Source: Diadema setosum (Eukaryota > Echinodermata > Echinoidea > Diadematoida > Diadematidae). From it: a stretch of DNA of 64,000 nucleotides. Below the pieces are notes generated by a model that was given only the letters and a program-made list of their open reading frames with translations, was not told where the DNA came from and searched no databases. Made by a program: the position numbers and the translations under genes. Of the stretch, positions 24,601-31,614 are shown one piece after another (the stretch's first letter is position 1; the number at the start of each line of letters is the position of its first letter). The stretch is from positions 27,023,281 to 27,087,280 of the forward strand of contig NC_092706.1 in NCBI RefSeq assembly GCF_964275005.1, given 5' to 3'.

Positions 24601-27231
24601 ATTTGTCATTCCATGATAAAATGAAAATTCATCGGTGATTGTTTTAAATTACATTTTCTTACAACACAGGCCTTCGATCTCTTGCACGATTATTTGTCGT
24701 CATTTTGTTTGCAGTCTTTTTCAATGTACAATTTTAAATGTTGATATTATATAAAGTTAATGCAGTTTAGCATGTGGGCTATGATACGTGTGTATTTAGC
24801 TTGAATAACTAATCACTTCAAAATGATTTAAAAAGATGTAAGTCAGAGATCATTTTTCTATTCAGCTATTGTTGCTTGCTCTCCGTCATCCGCATTGTGA
24901 CTTGCGTGATTCAGAAACTTCTTACATTTTTATCTGAAAACTTGGCAGATATAGCATTCCTAGGGTGTTGGGATTCTCGTTTGTTCAAATGGGGATGGGG
25001 TGGGGGAGCAATGAACAAGGCAACATACTATGTTACCTTGATATGATACAGATATAACATGCCCCCAAAATGACAAAATTTATCACTGAATTATGGAAAT
25101 TTGTTTATTCTCAAATGAAAATAATAATATCTATTAGTAAATGATAAATATTATTTTTTCACTCCTTCAGGTGGAGAATATAAATTGATAAATAGATAAT
25201 ATCTATTAGTAAATGATAAATATTATTCTTTCACTCCTTCAGGTGGAGAATATAAATTGTCCACTCCTGGCGTTCCGTCATGAAGATGACAAGCTCATAC
25301 CTTCTATACCTATGACAACTGAAGTAAGTATTCTACCGTCTATCTTGTATATAACAGTAAAAACAGCAATGCATAGTACTGCCATGTCTCCATCTGATAT
25401 TGCAAAAGCATCATTGGACCTAAACCCTTCCAACAACATTTCTTCAAAAATTCAAGGGAAGTTAAAATTTCATTACATTTGTATTTGCAAATTTGTTAAC
25501 TTCCAGTAGATATTGTCACGAAAGTATTTTTGTAAGAGGCATCACTTTTTGTTTGTGTTTGTGGCAACATGGTTTGTACAGAAAATATTCTCACTTTATT
25601 CTCAACTGAACTTTTCTTGTTTATTTATAGTACTATAAAAGTGGAAATTTTTGCGGTGTTGAAAATGTTTTACATTTCGCACAACCGGAAACTAGCGCGA
25701 AAATAAGGGCACGCGAATATTTTTGCTTGCCATATGTTCAAGTAGTTGATGTCTTGATTTTGCAGAATTAAAAACATGTGAAACTCTTCTTACCTGGCCG
25801 AGCGCAAAAAAAAAAATTGTCACACAAAAATATCCACTTTTACAGTTGCATTCTTTCAAAAAATTGGCAAAGAAATGATAATAATAACAGGAAGAAGCTT
25901 TCTCCCCTGTTTCATGATAGTTTTACATTCCATGCACTCTAATTGTAGCTGTACTTGAGAGGCTGTAACCAGCACATCAGCGATGGCATTGTAATTTTTC
26001 TCTTCCACTATCGATATTATTCTATGTATATTTTTACAAGTGTGCAGTTGCCTTCTCATGATATTCTGTAAAAATTGTCACTCATTTTTAGCTTGTGAAG
26101 CAGATGAAGGAGGCAGGCAAGGGTCATCTGGTTGAGTTGCAATCGCTCCCGGGGACTGGTCACTTCCTGGAATGTCCTTACCAAGCAATCAACACTGTGT
26201 CCAGCCTTTACAACCCGGGTCAGATCACCACTGGTCAGATGACGTGTGAGTCAATGTAGGATTAGGGAGCAGCGTCGCTTAGTATCCATTCTTATCAATC
26301 ATTATTTTTAACCCCCTCTCCTCTTTTGTGGATGTTTATGCCTGTGAATCAAAGCCTGGTCAGAATAACTATACTTTGAAAAGCTTCATTTTTACTCCAC
26401 TAATAATCATATGTGACCCGCTACAACAAAATGGTCCTAAAGTCGCACCCGGTCGAAGCCGTGAAAATCGAGTTTGAAGTCAGAGCATCAAAATTGGTCA
26501 AAACTTACGATTTTCTGAATTTGACATATCATTAGAGTCTGACATGTCTTCTATCATCTGTCGAAATTTTGAAGCAAAATGATGAAAGGAAAGACCAAAA
26601 AATAGCGTTTTTCTGGGCCATGTTTTTTGGCGTTTCAACGAAGCAGAAACTGGTTCGAACATTTGGATTGAGCGCCACACAAAGGCTCCGCCCCTAACAA
26701 CGACCGGCGTGATCTCATTGGTCAGTTTGCCGCTTGCCGCTAACCGAAGCGTGAAGCTCGCACACTGTCCAGTCGACTGGAGGTGCGTGCTGGCGGGGTG
26801 CGCTATGCCCAGTATACTATACTACTATACCAATCACTGATTGGTCGGTGAGGAGACCGCCGACGCTGTGTTTGAATGAGCATTTCGGGGGTTGCTAGGG
26901 CTTACCTTCTATTGTCCGGAGGTGAATACTGACTGCGTGTCCCGTGATCGTGATTGCATCGCAAGGAGAACTTTTAGGGCGCTTTTCTCGAAACTGTGAT
27001 TTCCCAGACGTCTTGACATGCTCTCTTTTAAACATCGATATCTCCGCAGCAGATTATTTTTATAAGATGTGTTATATATCAATTTAAAGCAGAAAGATTA
27101 GGGAATTGTGTCATGCAATTTTCAAATAATCGACCTCGCCCGACTTTAGGATCATTTTGTTGTAGCGGGTCACATATGGAGTTTTAACTTTGCTCTATCG
27201 TATGTCCCCCCCCCCCCCCCCAAAAAAAAAA

Positions 27232-27263
<32 letters not shown>

Positions 27264-28899
27264 AATAAATAAAAGGGGACCCTCTGCAACAATAGCTTGA
27301 TTAAAATAGTGAATCAGTCCAAATAGTTTCAGGAGCATGTCAGGAATCTCTTCCTCCAAGTTCTGTCCACTGTGTTCACACATTAATATGCGGTTCCAAG
27401 AGCATCCAAGTGCTAAACTAGGAAGAAACAGATCCATGACATGCTTTACAACAATCCACATTTCTCTCTGACCACTTAACCACAAAATGCAGTTTACTGC
27501 AAAATACAAAGATGTTATATTTTTAGACCCTGAAGTACAGTGTAGCATTCAGACAGTTTAAAGGAAACCCAAACCCATAGAGAAATGTGGATTGAGTGAA
27601 TGCAGCAATATTAGTAGAACACATCAATGAGAGTTTAAGGAAAATCAGACAATCCGTTCAAAAGTTACGAATTTTTGAAGTTTCTGCTCAGTCACGGCTG
27701 GATGAGAAGACTACTATAGCTTGTGATGTCATATGAGTACAACTATATAATTTAAAAGAAAGTACGATGTATAAAGAAAATTCAAGATATTCTCACTTTT
27801 CTCACATAATAAAAGAACACTGGACTTCTCTCTTTCAGATGTCAGGGGAAATAATATTACCCCTTACATAAGTCAGTAACATGTTGAAGAAATGTGCACT
27901 TATTCAAAAAGCCAAGTTTTGTGAAATTCTCGTTTTATTTTCCTTATATTATTGTACGCATGTGACATCATACACTGTAGTAGTCTTCTCCTCCAGCAGT
28001 GATTGCACAGATACTTTAAAAATTCATAACTTTTGAACAGATTGTCAGATTTTTTCCAAATATTCACTGATGTGTTCTACTAATATTGCTGCATTCACTC
28101 AATCCACATGTATATGAAGGTGAACTTGACCTTTAAAGGAAACCCAAACCCATAGAGAAATGTGGATTGAGTGAAAGCAGCAACATTAGTAGAACACATC
28201 AGTGAAAGTTTGAGGACAATCGATGCAAAGGTTATGAATCTTTAAAGTTTTGGTGTTGGAACCGCTGGATGAGGAGACTACCAGAGGTTATAATGTCATT
28301 GTGGACAACAATATAAAGAAAATATAAAGGGAATGCCACTAAAATTCATTTCTCATGAAAATTACACATTTCATCAATTTGATACTGACATAATAATGTT
28401 AAGGGTAGTACTTACTCCCCCTGCTTTCTGAAAGCGGTTAGTCAAGTGCTCTTTCATTATGCTAGAAAAGTGAAAGCATGTTGAATTTTCTTTATATTGT
28501 TATCCACACATGATGTCATAAACTCAAGTAGTCTCCTTATCCAGTGGTTCCAACACCAAAACTTTAAAAAATCATATTTTTTGCATCAATTGTCCAATTT
28601 TCCTCAAACTTTCACAAAGGTGTTCGACTAACGTTGCTGCTTTCCTTCAATCCACATTTCTCTTTGGGTTTTAATTTCCTTTGATCATATTGAAAGTTAT
28701 CAATGCAGAAATCTGATTGTATTTTTGGGGGGACATATTGTATGTTTGCTTCCTTGCAGTGTACTACACCGACTTTGGTGGCGAGGACATCCAGCAAGGA
28801 GCCAAGGACCAGGAGTTTGCTTGGAGGAAGATTATCAACTTCTTCAGGAAGCACCTAAAAGTGGAAAAAATGTACCGCACAGACTGGATATCAGACTAA
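5157..28899 (+). CDS. ACOT/BAAT-like acyl-CoA thioesterase or acyl-CoA:amino acid N-acyltransferase (copy B), 8 exons
   Basis: Exons 5157-5460, 17636-17914, 19112-19290, 21927-22135, 23870-23984, 25243-25323, 26092-26245 and 28760-28899 total 1461 nt, giving 486 residues plus stop with all phases matching. Family members hydrolyse acyl-CoA to fatty acid and CoA, or transfer the acyl group to glycine or taurine. Residues about 45-165 are the N-terminal acyl-CoA thioesterase/BAAT domain (signature [10 protein letters not shown], 114-123). Residues about 200-475 are the alpha/beta hydrolase. The nucleophile elbow SSCYGG puts Cys277 where ACOTs have Ser and BAAT has Cys; Asp378 (HEDD) and His413 (GTGHF) complete the triad. 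The N-terminus has Arg6, 8, 12, 26 and 27 and no acidic residue before Glu28, like a mitochondrial presequence. The C-terminus (WISD) lacks a peroxisomal SKL-type signal. Length is close to mitochondrial ACOT2 (about 480). Start chosen at the ATG-ATG pair shared with copy C; an in-frame ATG at 5139 is possible. Substrate is not predictable. Confidence 0.93.
5811..6324. mobile_element. About 514-bp TIR element with TA flanks
   Basis: Left end TGCTAGAGTCACACTTGGCC and right end ...GTGTGACTGTAGCA are imperfect inverted repeats extending more than 60 bp (ACCTGGTCCATAAGGAATTA pairs with the right arm). TA flanks both ends, as in Tc1/mariner-type insertions. The interior is full of GACCCGCAT/ATACGGGTC-like short repeats. 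A second partial copy of the right end follows at about 6345-6417. Confidence 0.8.
6325..7143. other. Intron 1 of copy B, no gene seen
   Basis: A partial MITE end at 6345-6417, and a dispersed repeat at about 6700-6960 (TCTGTGCCAGAG...GCACTCAAAGC) that recurs near 62620. Nothing else supportable. Confidence 0.5.
8701..10386. mobile_element. About 1.7-kb nested element with imperfect TIRs and AATTTGAATG-type repeats
   Basis: The left end ACACGGTGTCCCGGCAGACA continues with AGAGTGCTACAAA; the right end inverts to ATACGGCGTGGCC...AGAGTGCTACAAA. Subterminal zones (about 9170-9500 and 10020-10300) are long imperfect inverted repeats of each other (ATAGGTTTTsCCGGCCAATT). They contain many degenerate copies of an AAATTGAATGACCGAA-like word. 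No coding capacity seen. Confidence 0.65.
11216..11374. repeat. (CA)n-rich simple repeat
   Basis: CACACA tract with interruptions. Open frames of His-Thr or Val-Cys runs on either strand are artefacts of it. Confidence 0.95.
12000..12033. repeat. (GAATT)n tail, possible 3' end of a retroposon
   Basis: AATAAAACCTTTATTGAATT followed by tandem GAATT units resembles the 3' tail of a non-LTR retroposon. The window's last bases (63983-64000) carry a similar TTGAATTGAATTGAA tail. Confidence 0.45.
12853..13830 (+). repeat. Left cluster of the bipartite GGTGGATGTGACA / TGTGAACGGACA motif
   Basis: Copies on the + strand at 12853-12889, 13035-13060, 13214-13253, 13434-13448 (first half only, degenerate), 13633-13668 and 13803-13830 (second half degenerate). 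Start-to-start spacing is 182, 179, 220, 199 and 170 bp. The sequence between copies is not itself repeated, so this is not an ordinary satellite. Confidence 0.85.
14520..14592. repeat. Poly-C/poly-A and (AT)n tract
   Basis: A C run, a 25-bp or so A run and about 20 TA units. Mutation-prone simple repeat. Confidence 0.9.
15379..16343. repeat. Right cluster of the bipartite motif, mixed orientation
   Basis: Copies at 15379-15412 (-), 15747-15780 (-), 15952-15980 (+) and 16125-16156 (+), plus 16317-16343, where the TGTGAACGGACA half on + is joined directly to a reversed GGTGGATGTGACA half. Spacing is 368, 205, 173 and 192 bp. Confidence 0.85.
16726..17635. other. End of intron 1 of copy B
   Basis: About 16860-16990 resembles one arm of the AGGAAACCC foldback MITE family (see 27562) in decayed form (GATTGAGTGGATGCAGCAAT). 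Nothing else recognised. A pyrimidine-poor TTGCTTGATGTCCAG acceptor closes the intron. Confidence 0.5.
17636..17914 (+). CDS. Copy B exon 2 (residues 102-194)
   Basis: Phase 1 to phase 1, 279 bp, acceptor TCCAG, donor GTACAT. It completes the N-terminal domain: [15 protein letters not shown] at 109-123 and [19 protein letters not shown] second acceptor 9 bp downstream (AACAG, exon start 17645) keeps the frame and would remove three residues; the same pair exists in copy C. It differs from exon 2 of copy C by 15 bases, 12 of them silent. Confidence 0.93.
17915..19111. other. Intron 2 of copy B
   Basis: AT-rich; no gene or clear mobile element recognised apart from a T run at 18250. Confidence 0.6.
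19112..19290 (+). CDS. Copy B exon 3 (residues 195-254)
   Basis: Phase 1 to 0, acceptor CTCGTAG, donor GTGAGT. It encodes the first strands of the alpha/beta hydrolase: LPFVVDMRGLL and the family signature RAALLASHGFAVFAFDYF. The loop LPRRLKTKEENVY leads to the helix before the nucleophile strand. Confidence 0.92.
19394..19983. mobile_element. 590-bp TIR element flanked by TTAA
   Basis: TTAA at 19390-19393 and 19984-19987. Ends AGGGGAAATGCAGTCCAAAT and its imperfect inverse continue through ATAAGTTAGTCTGATAA. It lies in intron 3 of copy B. Non-coding. Confidence 0.8.
20239..20910. mobile_element. Copy of the TGTGACCCGCTACAAC-end TIR repeat
   Basis: Left end TGTGACCCGTTACAACAAAA; right end TTTTGTTGTAGCGCGTCACA is its inverse. 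The interior closely matches 2128-2718 and the inverse of 26412-27174. Confidence 0.85.
21600..21720. repeat. (TTA)n microsatellite
   Basis: About 20 ATT units followed by degenerate ATC/ATT units, in intron 3 of copy B. Confidence 0.95.
21927..22135 (+). CDS. Copy B exon 4 (residues 255-324), nucleophile elbow
   Basis: Phase 0 to 2; a long TC-rich tract and GTCCAG acceptor precede it, donor GTGAGG. It encodes RIGITSSCYGGSMM (270-283). The small-x-nucleophile-x-small pattern fits only Cys277 (S-S-C-Y-G). The following RCMVAAGF is the next hydrolase strand. The split Gly324 codon (GG|A) is completed by exon 5. Confidence 0.92.
22169..22615. mobile_element. 447-bp TGTCCCCC-end MITE with TA flanks, 33 bp after exon 4
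   Basis: Ends TGTCCCCCC... and ...GGGGGACA are flanked by TA. The interior is an imperfect inverted repeat (ACAGAAAACCCCATTTAATT pairs with AAATCAGATGGGGTTTTCTG). The same family, interrupted, is at 27203-28735. Confidence 0.8.
22616..23585. other. Intron 4 of copy B
   Basis: TG-rich and GGTACC-rich patches (22840-22960) and short GCTAGC repeats (23063-23130). No gene seen. Confidence 0.5.
23586..23781. mobile_element. About 196-bp TGTAAAAGTGG-end MITE
   Basis: Ends TGTAAAAGAGG... and ...TTTCCACTTTTACA. The interior matches 25633-25846 in inverse orientation (GCGCAAAAATTTCAACAC; GCAAGCAAAAATAT). It lies 88 bp before exon 5. Confidence 0.8.
23870..23984 (+). CDS. Copy B exon 5 (residues 324-362)
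   Basis: Phase 2 to 0, acceptor TTTTCGCAG, donor GTGAGT. The reading PMTKLVSRWKDENDKWW is open only in the frame set by exon 4. It is the region between the nucleophile and the acid strand and is weakly conserved in the family. Confidence 0.88.
25126..25260 (+). repeat. 72-bp-offset tandem duplication of the exon 6 acceptor
   Basis: About 63 bp from AATATCTATTAGTAAATG to AATATAAATTG occurs at 25126-25188 and again at 25198-25260 with one difference (TTTTTTC versus TTCTTTC). Each copy includes the polypyrimidine tract, CTTCAG and the first bases of exon 6. In the first copy the exon reads V-E-N-I-N then TGA stop. Confidence 0.95.
25243..25323 (+). CDS. Copy B exon 6 (residues 363-389), catalytic Asp
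   Basis: 81 bp, phase 0-0, acceptor CACTCCTTCAG, donor GTAAGT. PLLAFRHEDDKLIP carries the candidate acid, Asp378, matching the G-x-x-D position in ACOT and BAAT. The same exon from copy A is at 1-81. Confidence 0.93.
25633..25846. mobile_element. About 214-bp TGTAAAAGTGG-end MITE
   Basis: Ends CTATAAAAGTGGAAAT and ATCCACTTTTACAG. Same family as 23586-23781, opposite orientation; both are in copy B introns. Confidence 0.8.
26092..26245 (+). CDS. Copy B exon 7 (residues 390-441), catalytic His
   Basis: Phase 0 to 1, acceptor CATTTTTAG, donor GTGAGT (an overlapping GT two bases upstream would break the frame). LPGTGHFLECPY carries His413, matching the GAGH/ETGH-x-I-E-P-P-Y motif of ACOT and BAAT, here with Cys in place of the first Pro. 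Confidence 0.93.
26412..27174. mobile_element. 763-bp TIR element with TA flanks
   Basis: Ends TGTGACCCGCTACAACAAAA and its inverse TTTTGTTGTAGCGGGTCACA. TA at 26410-26411 and 27175-27176 suggests Tc1/mariner-type insertion. It is the best-preserved member of the family also at 2128 and 20239. Non-coding. Confidence 0.88.
27562..28132. mobile_element. Foldback MITE, AGGAAACCC family, copy 1
   Basis: TTAA at 27558-27561 and 28133-28136. The arms are near-complete inverted repeats (AGAGAAATGTGGATTGAGTG at the left, CACTCAATCCACAT at the right). Shares its right TTAA with the next copy. Confidence 0.85.
28137..28682. mobile_element. Foldback MITE, AGGAAACCC family, copy 2
   Basis: Begins immediately after the shared TTAA (28133-28136). 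The right arm ends at about TTTCCTTT (28682). Same family as copy 1 and 46630-47165. Confidence 0.82.
28760..28899 (+). CDS. Copy B exon 8, C-terminus (residues 441-486)
   Basis: Acceptor CTTCCTTGCAG, phase 1, stop TAA at 28897-28899. YYTDFGGEDIQQGAKDQEFA followed by WRKIINFFRKHL matches the C-terminal GG...AxxQ..aW..i..Ff..hL segment of the family. The end WISD lacks a C-terminal peroxisomal tripeptide. Confidence 0.92.
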
Positions 28900-29080
28900 A
28901 GAAACACTATGTCTTTGCAGAGTTCTCCATTCAGAAGCGTCTTCCGTGGACACACCACAGTGAGCATACCACATTAAGTGCTGTCGAAGCGAGTATGTAC
29001 TGATGTAATGAACGGAACTTCATTAGAATAAGGGCCAAAAAATATGCAACATTGCCTCGTTATTGGGTTTTGCACCTTAA
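28900..29080 (+). other. Presumed 3' UTR start of copy B
   Basis: No AATAAA between the stop codon and 29504; the first is at 29505-29510, inside the following MITE. Confidence 0.4.
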
Positions 29081-29855
29081 CCCTAAAAGGGCCGGGGGGG
29101 GGGGGGGGGGGGAAATCCACCCCCCCTCGACCTTTCGCGCTATAATTCTGTAACGCGAGAAGGCCTTGTCGCGAGGCTTCTTGACTTTATTTGTTCAAGT
29201 CTCGCGCAACTTTTGAGACCAAATTTGCAACGTCCGCGCATACTTTTGCGAAGCCACGCCCATTTTTGTAACGGAATGTCGCCCCAAAACGGGCACAATT
29301 TTGTGATTTTGTGTACATTTCCTATGGAAAACAGTGCTCTGTCATGAAAGTCATAAAAACCTGATTATTTTTACAATTAATCACTTTCATTTATTAATTT
29401 TGTGCTAATAATGGTAGAAAAATGGTCAGTGACAATTTCCAATGAAAAAACAAAGAAAAAACAAAAGTTGAAAAACAATGAAATACATAAGAAATTCTGA
29501 AAACAATAAAATACATAAGAATTGAAATGAGTTTTGGAACTTTTTGTGATATACAATTGTTGAATATGCTAAAACATGCACAGATCAAAAATTAGACTCT
29601 CAATGCTTTTAATTAGGCTAAAATATGATCTTGAGCTTAATTTGCATAATTAATTAATTAAAATTAGAAATTGATTGTTTCAAAAAATCTTATTACACAA
29701 TCTTGTAGATTATGACGTGGGTCTCACGCATGCAAAATTTCATCACGATCGCACCACCGATGGCCGAGATCTCGGGGGGGGGGGGGGGGGGGGGGGGGGC
29801 GGAATCCATCCCCCCTCGGTCTGAGCATAGCCAAAAAAGCCCGGCCCCTTTAGGG
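29081..29855. mobile_element. 775-bp CCCTAAAAGG-end MITE flanked by TTAA
   Basis: TTAA at 29077-29080 and 29856-29859. Ends CCCTAAAAGGGCCGGG and CCGGCCCCTTTAGGG are followed by long G runs. The family is recognised again at 59430-60208 (shared TTTCGCGC, GACACCAAATTTG-like and GGCCGAGATCT blocks). Confidence 0.85.
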
Positions 29856-29859
29856 TTAA

Positions 29860-31041
29860 GTCACTGTGAGTACAAAAACAAACAAATATATGGAATTGAA
29901 ATTTGTAAAAAGAAAAAAGAGAAATCACTTTGTAAAAGGGTTTTGTTATACAAGACTTCTTTGTAGTGATGTTTTGCATTACCATTTGATTTGAATTGAC
30001 CAGACAGTGTATTCCAGGAAGACTGTTGTTCCATATGGAGATTGCTGCGTTTGATTCTAAATGAGTGAAATAGATTGTGTGCCTCACATTCATGCAATTT
30101 ATATCAATTTAACTTATGATATTTTTTTACCCCAACACTAAATCTCTCAGCAGCCAAACATGTTCTGGCATGCTACACCATTTCCTACAGTATATATGTG
30201 AAGAGCCAGAGAGGGCATTCCTGCGGCTGCTGGTCACAAGCAATTGAAATTTGGTATATGGGTAGTGGTCACAAAACTGTCAAAACAGCCAGTGTAAACA
30301 CAAGGGCCCACTCAGGCCTGTATATCTCAAGTTCACGTAAATACACAGACGATAGGGGGTTAAGCAAAGTTCAAGGATAGTCTCATACCTGCAGTCGCAC
30401 TTCTTGGCTATCATGCCTGGTGTGAAGCTAAGTGGTGTCGCACAGATTTTATCAACCCTTTCAGTATCGCCATATCCTTGTATCATCAGCTGAGACCCTG
30501 AAGGGCACTCTTGCGTTTGAAGATTTGAGAGTAAACAAAAATGAAACAATCACTTTTCATTAAATAATTTTTTTTTTTTTTTAAATCAAAAGTGAAGCAT
30601 TGTTTTAAATGTAGGATATAGCTCTCTTTTGGTTTTAATTTCTAACATTGTACTGAAAATGAAAAATTATTTCAAATTTAAAGAGATTCAAGCTCGATAA
30701 CATGACACCAATATCTCAATACCCCCTTTAAGTTGCAGTAACGCCCTTCTGGTTCTCAACCAGCGATATGGCAATAGAATTCTGTGCAAAGAAGTTGTAG
30801 ATGATGACAGACTTGGATGTCTTAACGAGTCATATGTGTGTTCCCCAACCATCTCAATATTACCTTGGCTGATTTATTGATACTGCATCACCCTCTTCTA
30901 CCCTCCGTTTGCATGTTCACAAATTGATAACGAGACGCATGTTCGTCTATCTCTCTGTCCTTCTACTTCTAACTTGAGCTGATTAATAATGAACTGCATA
31001 TTCTGGTTGCCTCTCTCTCTCACTCACTCCCTCATTCCTCT
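29860..31041. other. Intergenic after copy B
   Basis: Apart from the candidate minus-strand exon at 30389-30497 nothing is recognised. Confidence 0.5.
30389..30497 (-). CDS. Possible orphan exon, unknown gene
   Basis: On the minus strand a CTTCAG acceptor and a CTGCAG|GTATGAG donor bound 109 bp encoding GSQLMIQGYGDTERVDKICA, then a segment ending KKCDC. The composition is protein-like and the splice sites fit, but no partner exons are found and no domain is recognised. It could be a chance open frame or a stray duplicated exon. Confidence 0.25.
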
Positions 31042-31045
31042 TTAA

Positions 31046-31610
31046 AGGGATCGTATAGTTTTGGTTGAGATCTAATTTCAGGTTTCTAATATTTTTTGGT
31101 GAGATAATGAGAAACCTCTTATGAAATAAGAAAGAGCATGTAATTCCATGAGAAATTCAACATTTATTTGGTGAAAATTGGTTTTGAAATGGCTGAGATA
31201 TCCAAAACAGAGCGATTCTAATAAGTGTGGGACCCACACTTTATTGCGATCGCTTTGTTTTACTTTGTGTTTGGATGTTTTGAGTGCACCAGGTGGGTTG
31301 GGGAGGATGGCCTGAGGGCCTAAGTCATTTAGTTGGCTCTTTCCAGACCCGGGCTGCCCAACCTGGTGCCCCCTTACCACTCCAATGTACAATTTTCTGA
31401 TTTCGAAAAATGTATTTGTGATTGAAAGCCGAATAAATAATAATAATAATAATAATAATGTTTCAGTCATTACAAACCCGATTTTCATCAAATGAATTTT
31501 GAATTCCTCGTTTTAATGGTATGCTCTGTACTATTTCATAAGTGTTTTCTTGGTATCTCGCAAAAAGTTAAAAGTCCAATTCTCATCTCCACCAAAACTG
31601 TACCATCCCT
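31046..31610. mobile_element. AGGGATCGTATAGTTTTGG-end MITE flanked by TTAA, with a retroposon inserted
   Basis: TTAA at 31042-31045 and 31611-31614. Left AGGGATCGTATAGTTTTGG pairs with right CCAAAACTGTACCATCCCT. A central palindrome GTGGGACCCAC marks the family, also at 36030 and 46089. Confidence 0.82.
31281..31457. mobile_element. 177-bp retroposon-like insert with (AAT)n tail
   Basis: Absent from the related MITE copies at 36030 and 46089. Flanked by ATGTTT on both sides (31275-31280 and 31458-31463). It ends in AATAAATAATAATAAT. Candidate SINE; no tRNA-like promoter boxes recognised with confidence. Confidence 0.6.
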
Positions 31611-31614
31611 TTAA

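Larger units (their letters stand above)
27203..28735. mobile_element. TGTCCCCC-end MITE split by two foldback MITEs, ending 22 bp before the exon 8 acceptor
   Basis: The left end TATGTCCCCC (27201) and right end GGGGGGACATA (28727-28737) match 22169-22615. The element is interrupted after about 27557 by the pair 27562-28132 and 28137-28682, and resumes at about 28684. The exon 8 acceptor AG is at 28758-28759. Confidence 0.75.
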
